Source: Clostridia bacterium (GTDB taxonomy: Bacteria; Bacillota; Clostridia; Christensenellales; CAG-314). Taken from it: a stretch of DNA of 64,000 nucleotides. The DNA is taken from positions 4,370 to 68,369 of the forward strand of contig CAAGHL010000007.1 of assembly GCA_900769665.1 (NCBI GenBank), in the 5' to 3' direction. This document shows, one piece after another, positions 1-7,904 of the stretch; the stretch's first letter is position 1; each line of letters starts with the position of its first letter. The notes beneath the pieces are model-generated. The model saw only the letters and a list, made by a program, of their open reading frames with translations. It did no database searches and was not told the origin of the DNA. A program made the position numbers and the translations under genes.

Positions 1-29
1 AATTATTGGAAATATTGGAGAAAAAGTAA

Positions 30-3000
30 GTGCTATATCTAAAGAAAATCGAAATGTACGGTTTCAAGAGCTTCGCCGACAAGGTGGAATTGCGCTTCGA
101 CCAACCGGTTACGGGCATTGTAGGTCCCAACGGTTGCGGCAAGAGCAACATTTCCGACTCCATCCGTTGGGTACTCGGTGAGCAAAGCACGAAAAACCTA
201 CGCGGTAAGTTGATGCAAGACCTTATCTTCAACGGTACCGACAGCCGCAAATCCATGAGTTACTGCGAAGTTTCGCTGTTTTTGGACAACACGACAAGGC
301 TGTTCCCGATAGAAATGGACGAAGTCATCATCAGCCGTAAGCTGTACCGCAACAACGAGAGCGAGTATTTGCTAAACCGCAACGTGGTGCGTTTGCGCGA
401 TATCCTTACGTTGCTACGTGGCGTAGGCTTGGGCAAGGAAGGTTACAGCATTGTCGGACAGGGACGTATGGACGCAATACTTAACGCTCGTCCCGAGGAC
501 CGTCGCGCTATATTCGAAGAGGCGTTGGGTATCAGCGGCTTCCGCGTGAAGAAAGAAGAAACAGAACGCAAGCTGGAAAAAACTCGCGGCAACATCGACA
601 GTACGATGATTATCGTGGACGAACTGCATCGTCGTTTGCCGGAACTCAAACGTCAATCCACAATGGCGAAGAAGTACGTCGACTTGTACAACGAGCTTAA
701 GCTGTGCGAAATCAACGCCTACATCTACGGCTACGACAACGCCAGCACCGACAAGGAAAACGGCAAAAAGAAGGTCGCCGGACTGCGTGAGGAACTTGCC
801 TTCAAGGAAAGCAAATTTGCCGACGTCAACGAAAAGTACGACGAAATTTTCCACCGTCGCAATACCATCGACTCCGAACTTGCGGAACTGCGCGACAAAC
901 AGGTGGAACTCGCCGTGGAACTGCAAAAGCACGTCGGACAAAAAAGCGTCGTGCAGGAACGTATCAACAGTTGCCAACGTGAGATAGAACTTACTACCGA
1001 ACAAATCGAGCAAAATACACGTGATATTGCCGAGTTGGAAGCGACCAATGCGGAATTGACTGACACCAACGAACGCCGCATTGCCGAGCGCACGGGGCTG
1101 GAAGAGGAAGTAGGGCAAGCCAACCAAAAACTTGCCGACATCAGCAACCGCGTGGAAGTCATCGAAAACGACACCGAAACGGCACGTCAAAAGTTGGAAG
1201 AGGTGGTCAACGGCATTGCCACTGCAAACAACCGCCTTGTCGCATACGAAACGGAACGCACGACATTGGAGCAACGTCTTGCCGACATCGCCACCAAGGA
1301 AGCGGAACTTGCCGCAAAGCTGAAGGAATCGGAAGGCGGCGAGGGCGAATTGCTTGCCAAGTACGATAGCCTGCGCAAAAAGCGTGAGGAATTGCTGAAA
1401 ACGGCGGTTGACCTCAAACAACAAATCAAGGAATTGGAAGCTCAACAATTTGAGCAAAACAAGGAATTGCAACGCACCCAACAAGCTTTCAGTAGCGAAA
1501 AGGGCGGTATCGACATGTTGCAAGACTTTGCCACCAACTTCAAGGGTTACGCCTACGCCGTGCAACACATCATGCAAGACGCACAACGCAACAAGGAGCT
1601 TAACTCCCACATTTGCGGCGTTGTGGCAAACTTGTTGAAGGTGGAGCCGAAACTGCAAGTGGCAATCGAAACGGCGCTCGGCGGCAGACTGCAAAACATC
1701 GTTACGGAAAACGAAGAGGACGTCAAGTACCTTATTGCCTACCTCAAGCAACACGACTACGGTCGCGCGACATTCCTGCCCGTTACAAGCATGAAACCTC
1801 GCGGAATCGACCGCGCCGAAGTATTGCGTGAAGACGGCGTGTTGGGCGTGGCAAGCGACTTGGTGGAGTACGACCGCCATTACAGCAACGTAATGGAGTC
1901 CTTGCTCGGTAGTACGGTAATCGTAGACAACTACGACAACGCCGTACGCATCAGCCGCAAGTACCGCTACGCACACCGCATGGTCACCCTTACGGGCGAG
2001 CGCATCAACAACGACGGTAGTTTGGAAGGCGGTAGCGCCAAGAGCCAAAAGAACGTTTCTAACCTGCTCAGTTACGAAACGCAAATTGCCGAACGTACCG
2101 CAAAGCTTGACGACATCAAGCGCGTGATGAACGAGGCGGAAAGCCGCAAGGTGACAATCGACAAAAACGTCAACGAGGCGCGCGCCACATACAACCGCTT
2201 GTTGGAAACGATCAACGCACTAAACGTGGAAATTGCCACTGCTAAGGAAAAGATCGAAACCAGCAACACCCTCAGCAACAGCGACAAAAAGATGATCCTC
2301 GGCTTGGGTACGGAAAAGGAAACCATCAACAAACGCTTGAAGGACATCGAGGGTTTGCAAGACAAGATGACGCAAAAGTTGGAAGAAGTGCAAGCCGCAC
2401 AAGTGAAACTGCGTGAAAAGTTGGAGCACTTGAAGCGCACTTTGTCTGCGGAAAACACCGCCAAAGAGGGCATACAACGGCTGTACTCCGACAAACGTTA
2501 CCGCTTGGCAGTGCTTGTCAGCAACATCGAAGCAACCGTCAAGGAAATTGCCAACAACAAGTTGCTTATCGACAAGGCAAAGGACGAAATACAGTCCAAG
2601 CAAAGCTACATAGAGCAAATCAAGACTTCCATCGACTTGTTGTACGCCACGCTAAACGAAAGCGCAACAAACAAGGCGTTGCAAGAAGAGATGAACCAAT
2701 TGTTGGAAAAGATTAAGGAAACCGACGCTTTGCGTTTGCAAATGGAAAGCGAATTCAAACGTCTTTCCGACGACCGTCAAACGTTGGGCGGCGAGATACA
2801 AGCACTGTACGCCAACATCGAAAAGGAAGAGTTTATCCTTAGCAAAATCGACGAGGACCTTGCCGAGTTGCAACAACGCGTGCAAGATGAGTATGGCATT
2901 ACCTACTCGGCGGCGATGCAGTACAAGGACGAAAACTTCGATAAGGAAGCCGGCAAGGCACGTATCAGCGAGTTGAAGGCAAGTTTGCAACGTCTAGGCT

Positions 3001-3614
3001 CCGTCAACGTCAATGCCATCGACGAACTAAACGAAACGCAACAACGCTACGACGACTACATGACGCAAATCGACGACTTGCACAAGGCGGAAGACGACCT
3101 CAAAGTGGTGCTTAAGGGGCTTGAGGGCGACATCGAAACACGTTTCCGTAGCGGTATGGAGCAAATCAACGAAAACTTCAAGCAAATTTTCCGCGAATTG
3201 TTCAACGGCGGTAACGCGCGCTTGTACATCGAAAACGACCCCAACAAGGAGTCCCTTGCGCAAGGTATCGAAATCGAGGCGCAACCCCCGGGAAAGAAAT
3301 TGCAAAACATTTCGTTGTTGTCAGGCGGCGAACGTACAATGACGGCATGCTCGATATTGTTTGCTATCCTCAAGTTCAATCCGATGCCTTTCTGCGTATT
3401 GGACGAAATCGAGGCGGCATTGGACGACGCCAACTGCGAACGTATCGCCAAGTACCTGCGCAAGTTTAGCTCGTCTACGCAATTTATCGTCATCACCCAC
3501 AAAAAGCCTACAATGGAAAATGCCGACGTTTTGTACGGCGTAACCATGGAGGAAAAGGGCGTTTCCAAGATCGTTTCGGTTAAACTGACGGAAGCAATCA
3601 AGCAAGCTATGTAA
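30..3614 (+). CDS. smc: Chromosome segregation ATPase SMC
   Basis: Structural maintenance of chromosomes ATPase, which dimerises and with ScpA and ScpB (both encoded at 38-40 kb) forms the bacterial condensin that organises and segregates the nucleoid. The 1194-residue length is normal for the family. An N-terminal Walker A (GPNGCGKSN, about residues 32-40) and a C-terminal signature (LSGGER, about 1097-1102) with Walker B (CVLDEIEAALDD) form the split ABC head. Between them lie two long charged coiled-coil arms and a hinge at roughly 525-645. The start is GTG at 30, with GGAG at 17-20 as ribosome binding site. The gene before it, rnc in most Firmicutes, lies outside the window. ftsY follows after 22 bp, so the two are probably co-transcribed. 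Identification is certain; the exact start is very likely. Confidence 0.98.
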   Translation: MLYLKKIEMYGFKSFADKVELRFDQPVTGIVGPNGCGKSNISDSIRWVLGEQSTKNLRGKLMQDLIFNGTDSRKSMSYCEVSLFLDNTTRLFPIEMDEVIISRKLYRNNESEYLLNRNVVRLRDILTLLRGVGLGKEGYSIVGQGRMDAILNARPEDRRAIFEEALGISGFRVKKEETERKLEKTRGNIDSTMIIVDELHRRLPELKRQSTMAKKYVDLYNELKLCEINAYIYGYDNASTDKENGKKKVAGLREELAFKESKFADVNEKYDEIFHRRNTIDSELAELRDKQVELAVELQKHVGQKSVVQERINSCQREIELTTEQIEQNTRDIAELEATNAELTDTNERRIAERTGLEEEVGQANQKLADISNRVEVIENDTETARQKLEEVVNGIATANNRLVAYETERTTLEQRLADIATKEAELAAKLKESEGGEGELLAKYDSLRKKREELLKTAVDLKQQIKELEAQQFEQNKELQRTQQAFSSEKGGIDMLQDFATNFKGYAYAVQHIMQDAQRNKELNSHICGVVANLLKVEPKLQVAIETALGGRLQNIVTENEEDVKYLIAYLKQHDYGRATFLPVTSMKPRGIDRAEVLREDGVLGVASDLVEYDRHYSNVMESLLGSTVIVDNYDNAVRISRKYRYAHRMVTLTGERINNDGSLEGGSAKSQKNVSNLLSYETQIAERTAKLDDIKRVMNEAESRKVTIDKNVNEARATYNRLLETINALNVEIATAKEKIETSNTLSNSDKKMILGLGTEKETINKRLKDIEGLQDKMTQKLEEVQAAQVKLREKLEHLKRTLSAENTAKEGIQRLYSDKRYRLAVLVSNIEATVKEIANNKLLIDKAKDEIQSKQSYIEQIKTSIDLLYATLNESATNKALQEEMNQLLEKIKETDALRLQMESEFKRLSDDRQTLGGEIQALYANIEKEEFILSKIDEDLAELQQRVQDEYGITYSAAMQYKDENFDKEAGKARISELKASLQRLGSVNVNAIDELNETQQRYDDYMTQIDDLHKAEDDLKVVLKGLEGDIETRFRSGMEQINENFKQIFRELFNGGNARLYIENDPNKESLAQGIEIEAQPPGKKLQNISLLSGGERTMTACSILFAILKFNPMPFCVLDEIEAALDDANCERIAKYLRKFSSSTQFIVITHKKPTMENADVLYGVTMEEKGVSKIVSVKLTEAIKQAM

Positions 3615-3636
3615 TCACCTACGGGAGTTTGTAAAA

Positions 3637-4530
3637 ATGGGATTTTTCCAAAAAATAATCGACGGGTTGAAGAAGACTCGCGACAAAATCGGCTTTAAGC
3701 TAAACGAACTGTTCAAACGCGGCATTTTCGACGAAGATTTCTACGAAGAATTGGAGTTTATCTTGTTGGAAGCCGACATCGGCGAGGACACGACCGTGGA
3801 CATCATCGACGAACTGCGTGAGCGCATGCGCAAAGACAGCGTTTCCGACAGCAAGCGCGCTTACGACTATTTGAGAAGGGTCATGGCGGACATACTCGGC
3901 GATGAACGCTTTGAAACAAGTTATCCTACCGTGATAATGGTTTCGGGCGTGAACGGCGTCGGGAAAACCACGACAATCGGTAAACTTGCCAACATTTTTG
4001 TCAAGCAAGGCAAAAGCGTAGTCATTGCTGCCGCCGATACTTTCCGCGCCGCCGCAAGCGAGCAGTTGGAAGTTTGGGCAAATCGCGCAAAAGTACGTAT
4101 CATCAAACACGAAGAGGGGAGCGATCCCGCGGCAGTGGTTTATGACGCATTGAATTCCGCAAAAAGCAGAGGCACCGACGTTGTATTGGTGGACACCGCA
4201 GGACGACTTCACAACAAAAAGAACCTCATGGAGGAATTGAAGAAGATCGACCGCGTCGTTGACAGAGAGTTTCCCGAAGCGGAACGTCACAACCTCATAG
4301 TATTGGACGCTACGACGGGACAAAATGCCATTTCGCAGGTTGAAATTTTCAACGAAGCAATCGACATCGACGGCATTGTGCTGACAAAACTTGACGGTAC
4401 GGCAAAAGGCGGAGTGGTGCTTGCCATCAAACACGACATGGACATTCCCGTATACTTTGTTGGCGTTGGAGAGGGCTTGGACGACCTTATATACTTCGAT
4501 CCCGACAGTTACGTGCAAGGTATTATTTAG
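3637..4530 (+). CDS. ftsY: Signal recognition particle receptor FtsY
   Basis: SRP receptor GTPase that docks ribosome-SRP complexes at the membrane so that membrane proteins are inserted co-translationally by SecYEG. At 297 residues it consists of the NG domain only, without the long acidic A domain of enterobacteria, which is usual for Firmicutes. Visible motifs are the P-loop GVNGVGKTT (about 105-113), DTFRAAASEQL, DTAGR and TKLDGTAKGG. The N-terminal amphipathic stretch (MGFFQKIIDGLKKTRDKI) fits a membrane-targeting helix. A GGGAG ribosome binding site precedes the ATG. The gene sits directly after smc and before ylxM-ffh, the standard order, although a 200-bp gap with its own promoter separates it from ylxM. 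Confidence 0.97.
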   Translation: MGFFQKIIDGLKKTRDKIGFKLNELFKRGIFDEDFYEELEFILLEADIGEDTTVDIIDELRERMRKDSVSDSKRAYDYLRRVMADILGDERFETSYPTVIMVSGVNGVGKTTTIGKLANIFVKQGKSVVIAAADTFRAAASEQLEVWANRAKVRIIKHEEGSDPAAVVYDALNSAKSRGTDVVLVDTAGRLHNKKNLMEELKKIDRVVDREFPEAERHNLIVLDATTGQNAISQVEIFNEAIDIDGIVLTKLDGTAKGGVVLAIKHDMDIPVYFVGVGEGLDDLIYFDPDSYVQGII

Positions 4531-4650
4531 TTGTCGGTGAAGTATAATTTTGACAAGCGGAACTACCTCTAAATAATTTGTTTTACCGCTTGCGTACTTA
4601 AACAAATTGTGTTGGCTTACGAAGAAAATTTTGAAAGTTTGTACAAACGC

Positions 4651-4679
4651 TTGACAATAAAATTCAAAGTATGTAAAAT
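4651..4679 (+). promoter_or_regulatory. Sigma-A type promoter of the ylxM-ffh unit
   Basis: TTGACA at 4651-4656, a 17-bp spacer and TAAAAT at 4674-4679 form a near-consensus housekeeping promoter. It would start transcription near 4686, inside the inverted repeat at 4680-4711. It separates ylxM-ffh from smc-ftsY. Confidence 0.75.
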
Positions 4680-4718
4680 ATACGTGTAAAGTGATTTAGC
4701 TTTACACGTATTTGTTTT
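4680..4718 (+). promoter_or_regulatory. Perfect 12-bp inverted repeat at the ylxM transcription start
   Basis: ATACGTGTAAAG and CTTTACACGTAT are exact inverse complements around an 8-base loop, followed by TTGTTTTTG. The left arm touches the -10 box and spans the expected start site. It could therefore be an operator in DNA, or a 5'-end hairpin with a weak U-tract in RNA (attenuator or mRNA stabiliser). The sequence alone does not decide between these. Confidence 0.55.
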
Positions 4719-4733
4719 TGAGGGAGGCGCGGT

Positions 4734-5039
4734 ATGGCATTGTCTAAGTTGCAACTGTCCGAGTTGTTGGCGACCTACCGTGATTTACTTACAGACAAGC
4801 AAGTCGAAGTACTGAGTATGTACTGTGACTGCGATTGCTCCCTTGCGGAAATCGCCGTTGAAACGGGTGTGTCGCGCCAAGGAGTGCGTGACGCCATCGT
4901 AAAGGGGGAAAAGACCTTGACCAAGCTTGAAGACGCATTGCAATTAGTGCGTTTCAAAAAGGAAGTTTACCTTGCTCTTGACGAACAAGATGACGAAAAA
5001 ATCAAATACGTATTGAAAAATTTTGTAATAAAGGAGTAA
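4734..5039 (+). CDS. ylxM: YlxM/p13 family DNA-binding protein (UPF0122), SRP-associated
   Basis: A 101-residue helix-turn-helix protein of the UPF0122 family, resembling the sigma-70 region 4 fold. Family members are encoded next to ffh, and the streptococcal homologue modulates SRP pathway GTPase activity. The protein shows the typical start (LSELLATYRDLLTDKQVEVL) and the HTH segment SLAEIAVETGVSRQGVRDAI at about 36-55, followed by a helical tail. The ribosome binding site is GAGGGAGG upstream of ATG. Only 3 bp separate it from ffh, which implies translational coupling. A role in the SRP pathway is inferred from family and context; a DNA target is not known. Confidence 0.9.
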   Translation: MALSKLQLSELLATYRDLLTDKQVEVLSMYCDCDCSLAEIAVETGVSRQGVRDAIVKGEKTLTKLEDALQLVRFKKEVYLALDEQDDEKIKYVLKNFVIKE

Positions 5040-5042
5040 ATC

Positions 5043-6353
5043 GTGGGCGCATTTTCCAATTTGACAGATCGAATCAACCATGCGTTTTCCAAGCTTCGTA
5101 ACCGCGGAGCACTCACCGAGTTGGAAATTAAGCAAGCCATGCGCGAAGTACGCGTCGCTCTTTTGGAAGCCGACGTCAACTACGCCGTAGCCAAGGATTT
5201 TATTTCCAAGGTTACCGAACGCGCGATAGGTGAAGAAATACTCAAAAGTCTTACTCCCGGTCAACAGGTAATCAAGATTGTCAACGATGAACTCATCGAG
5301 TTACTCGGTAGTACGACAAGCAAACTCGGCGTTTCACCTAAGCTGCCAACCGTCATTATGATGTGCGGTTTGCAAGGTGCAGGCAAAACGACAATGTGCG
5401 GTAAACTTGCCTACTACCTTCAAAAACAAGGTAAAAAAGTCTTGTTGGTTGCCGACGACATCTACCGCCCGGCGGCAATCAAGCAGTTGGAAATCGTCGC
5501 AGGCAAGGTAAAAGCAGGCTTCTTTGAAATGGGGCAAGGCAACCCCACGCGCATTGCGCAAAACGGCGTGGAGTACGCACTGAAAAACGGCTACGACACC
5601 GTGATCATCGATACGGCAGGACGTTTGCATATCAATGAAGAGTTGATGAACGAGCTTAAGTCCGTCAAAAAAGCCGTGGACGTGTACGAAACGTTGTTGG
5701 TAGTGGACAGCATGACCGGTCAAGACGCGGTGACCGTTGCCAAGAGCTTCGACGAGGCGTTGGACATCACGGGCGTAATCATGACCAAGCTTGACGGCGA
5801 CACTCGTGGCGGCGCAACGTTGTCCATCAAGGCTGTTACGGGCAAACCAATCAAGTTTGTCGGCATAGGGGAGAAGCCCGAAGACCTCGAACCTTTCCAT
5901 CCCGACCGTATGGCAAGCCGTATCCTCGGTATGGGCGACGTTTTGACGCTAATCGAAAAAGCTCAACTTGCCATAGACGAGGAACAAGCCACGGAAATGG
6001 CACGCAAATTGCGTGAAGCTAATTTCGACCTCAACGACTACATGGCGCAGTTTGAGCAACTCGGCAAAATGGGCGACCTCAACGACCTTGTAGGCATGAT
6101 ACCGGGCGCAGGCAAACTGAAGCTCGGCGACAAAAAGGTGGACGAAGCCCAATTGCGCAAGCAAAAGGCAATCATCCAATCCATGACGGCGGAAGAACGA
6201 GCCAACCCCAAATTGCTCAATTACTCTCGTCGCAAACGCATTGCTGCAGGTAGCGGAACGGAAGTGCAAGACGTCAACCGCCTGATAAAGCAATTCGAGC
6301 AAACGCGCGACATGATGCGCCGCATGGTGAAAAACAAAAAGTTGCCTTTTTGA
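5043..6353 (+). CDS. ffh: Signal recognition particle protein Ffh (SRP54)
   Basis: SRP GTPase that binds signal sequences emerging from the ribosome and the SRP RNA, then delivers the complex to FtsY. The 436 residues comprise the N domain, the G domain (P-loop GLQGAGKTT near residues 109-117, DIYRPAAIKQL, DTAGRL, TKLDGDTRGG) and a C-terminal methionine-containing M domain from about residue 300, with the RNA-binding helices around LLNYSRRKRIAAGSG. The start is GTG at 5043, three bases after ylxM. The preceding frame gives GGAG in AAAGGAG of the ylxM stop region as ribosome binding site. No SRP RNA gene was recognised in the window. Confidence 0.97.
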   Translation: MGAFSNLTDRINHAFSKLRNRGALTELEIKQAMREVRVALLEADVNYAVAKDFISKVTERAIGEEILKSLTPGQQVIKIVNDELIELLGSTTSKLGVSPKLPTVIMMCGLQGAGKTTMCGKLAYYLQKQGKKVLLVADDIYRPAAIKQLEIVAGKVKAGFFEMGQGNPTRIAQNGVEYALKNGYDTVIIDTAGRLHINEELMNELKSVKKAVDVYETLLVVDSMTGQDAVTVAKSFDEALDITGVIMTKLDGDTRGGATLSIKAVTGKPIKFVGIGEKPEDLEPFHPDRMASRILGMGDVLTLIEKAQLAIDEEQATEMARKLREANFDLNDYMAQFEQLGKMGDLNDLVGMIPGAGKLKLGDKKVDEAQLRKQKAIIQSMTAEERANPKLLNYSRRKRIAAGSGTEVQDVNRLIKQFEQTRDMMRRMVKNKKLPF

Positions 6354-6419
6354 CTAGGGCATGCCTCTGTAACCGCACGAAATGCAAAGCAACGTGACCT
6401 CGGTTGCGGACAATAAACA

Positions 6420-6448
6420 TCGACAAAAGATACAATCTTTTATATACT
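6420..6448 (+). promoter_or_regulatory. Probable promoter of rpsP-khpA
   Basis: TCGACA at 6420-6425 and TATACT at 6443-6448 are spaced 17 bp apart in the 126-bp gap between ffh and rpsP. The -35 has five of six consensus bases. The expected start lies near 6455, about 25 bases before the rpsP start codon. Confidence 0.55.
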
Positions 6449-6479
6449 ACAATTAAAACAAATTTTGGAGGAAACAAAA

Positions 6480-6734
6480 ATGGCAGTAAAAATGAGAATG
6501 ACCAGACTCGGCGACAAAAAAAGCCCCTTCTACCGTATCGTAGTGGTAGACAGCCACGTTGCACGCGACGGACAATACGTTGACCTTGTGGGTAACTACA
6601 ATCCTTTGACGGAAGAACTCAACCTTGACGTAGACAAGGCTAAGCAATGGATTGCCAACGGCGTACAACCCACCGAAACGGTAAAGTCTTTGCTTGTTCG
6701 TAAGGAAGTCATCGCTCCGAAGACAAAGGCGTAA
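6480..6734 (+). CDS. rpsP: 30S ribosomal protein S16
   Basis: Small-subunit assembly protein of 84 residues, beginning MAVKMRMTRLGDKKSPFYRI, the classic S16 start, followed by VVVDSHVARDG and VGNYNP. The ATG at 6480 is chosen because GGAGG at 6467-6471 lies at ideal distance. A longer reading from TTG at 6465 would begin on top of the ribosome binding site and is unlikely. In Firmicutes rpsP follows ffh, as here. It is followed after 18 bp by khpA, but the usual rimM-trmD-rplS genes do not come next. Confidence 0.97.
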   Translation: MAVKMRMTRLGDKKSPFYRIVVVDSHVARDGQYVDLVGNYNPLTEELNLDVDKAKQWIANGVQPTETVKSLLVRKEVIAPKTKA

Positions 6735-6752
6735 TAGCCACGGAGAAGTGAT

Positions 6753-6986
6753 ATGCTTGAACTTGTAAAATATATTGTCGAGCAACTTGTGGACAACAAG
6801 GAAGCCATCGACATCAAGTCTACCGTTGCCGAAGACGGCGTGGAAACCATCACAATCCGTGTTGCGGAAGGCGACATCGGCAAGGTGATCGGCAAGCAAG
6901 GCAAGATTGCAATGTCCATCCGCACGCTTGCCAAAGCCGTCGGTATCCGCGAAGGTAAGAAATACAGCATCGAAATTGAAGACTAA
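6753..6986 (+). CDS. khpA: KH-domain RNA-binding protein KhpA
   Basis: A 77-residue single KH-domain protein (YlqC family). Homologues pair with KhpB/Jag as an RNA chaperone that influences cell elongation and division in several Gram-positive bacteria. The signature is the GxxG loop in VIGKQGKIAMSIRTL, at about residues 47-61, after an acidic first strand region (LVDNKEAIDIKSTV). The ribosome binding site is GGAG about 8 bases before ATG. It is co-transcribed with rpsP and followed by a good terminator. KhpB is not in the window. Confidence 0.93.
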   Translation: MLELVKYIVEQLVDNKEAIDIKSTVAEDGVETITIRVAEGDIGKVIGKQGKIAMSIRTLAKAVGIREGKKYSIEIED

Positions 6987-6993
6987 CCTACTT

Positions 6994-7025
6994 TTGCCAC
7001 AATCACAAGTTGTGGCAATTGTTTT
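6994..7025 (+). terminator. Rho-independent terminator after khpA
   Basis: TTGCCACAA and TTGTGGCAA form a perfect 9-bp stem with a 7-base loop, followed by TTGTTTT. It ends the rpsP-khpA transcript just before the hslO ribosome binding site, so hslO must be read by partial read-through or its own start. Confidence 0.75.
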
Positions 7026-7037
7026 ATGGAGGTAAAT

Positions 7038-7904
7038 ATGTCATCGGTACTAGTAAAGGCGTTGATTGACAACAGCATTGTCGTCACCGCCGTCGAAACC
7101 AAAGACGTAGTAAACAAAGCCATCAAATTGCACGATTTGTCGCCCGTGGCAGGTGCGGCGCTCGGCAGAACCATGACAATGGCGTTGATGATGGGCAAGG
7201 AACTTAAAAACGAAACGGACAGCCTTACCGTCAAAATCAACGGCGGCGGACCGCTTGGGCAAATCACCGTTACAGCCGACGCCAAAGGCAACGTGAAAGG
7301 CATGGTGGACAACCCCATTGTGGAAACGCAGGTTTCCGACAACGGACACTTGAACGTGGGCGCGGCGGTAGGCAAGGACGGCTACTTGACCGTCATCAAG
7401 GATTTGGGACTAAAGCAACCGTATGTGGGCAGTAGCAAACTTGTCAGCGGCGAGATTGCCCAAGACTTTGCCTACTACTTTGCAACAAGCGAGCAACAAC
7501 CTTGCGGCGTTACGCTAGGCGTGGGGCTAAGCAAAAAGAAGTGCATTTCGGCAGGCGGCGTGTTTGTGCAAGTGATGCCCAACTGTAGCGAGGAGTTGCT
7601 TTCTCACGTGGAAACGGTGATGTACGCCATGGATGAAATGAGTTACCAATTTGACCACAGCACGGCAAAGGACGTTGTAATGCGTTTCTTCGGACAATTC
7701 AACCCCGAGTTTACCGAAGAGTGCGAAGTCCGCTACAAATGCAACTGCAACAAACGCAAAATCAACAAAATCATCAAGGGTTTGGGCAAGGAAGAAGCGC
7801 AAAACATCCTTGACGAGATGGGCGAAATCGAGGTTTGTTGTCACTTTTGCAACAAAAAATACGTGTACAACCAAGAGGCGGTTGACAAAATCTTTAACAA
7901 ATGA
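7038..7904 (+). CDS. hslO: Redox-regulated chaperone Hsp33
   Basis: Holdase chaperone activated by oxidative unfolding, in which four conserved cysteines bind zinc when reduced and form disulfides when oxidised. These are visible near the C terminus as YKCNC (about 233-237) and VCCHFC (about 265-270), the CxC...CxxC arrangement. The N-terminal core (SPVAGAALGRTMTMALMMG, INGGGPLGQI, GNVKGMV) is typical. The ATG at 7038 is chosen because GGAGG at 7028-7032 precedes it; the in-frame ATG at 7026 overlaps that site. Length is 288 residues, normal for the family. Its stop overlaps the start of the next gene by four bases (ATGA), implying coupling to that unrecognised protein. Confidence 0.96.
   Translation: MSSVLVKALIDNSIVVTAVETKDVVNKAIKLHDLSPVAGAALGRTMTMALMMGKELKNETDSLTVKINGGGPLGQITVTADAKGNVKGMVDNPIVETQVSDNGHLNVGAAVGKDGYLTVIKDLGLKQPYVGSSKLVSGEIAQDFAYYFATSEQQPCGVTLGVGLSKKKCISAGGVFVQVMPNCSEELLSHVETVMYAMDEMSYQFDHSTAKDVVMRFFGQFNPEFTEECEVRYKCNCNKRKINKIIKGLGKEEAQNILDEMGEIEVCCHFCNKKYVYNQEAVDKIFNK

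Noticed and set aside
414..2084. Long minus-strand open frame of 556 codons opposite smc
   Set aside because: It is a shadow of the strongly biased smc codon usage. The predicted protein is a run of Val/Phe/His-rich sequence with no start signal. Similar long antisense frames opposite pnp (49380-51395) and ispH-S1 (47242-48846) were rejected for the same reason.
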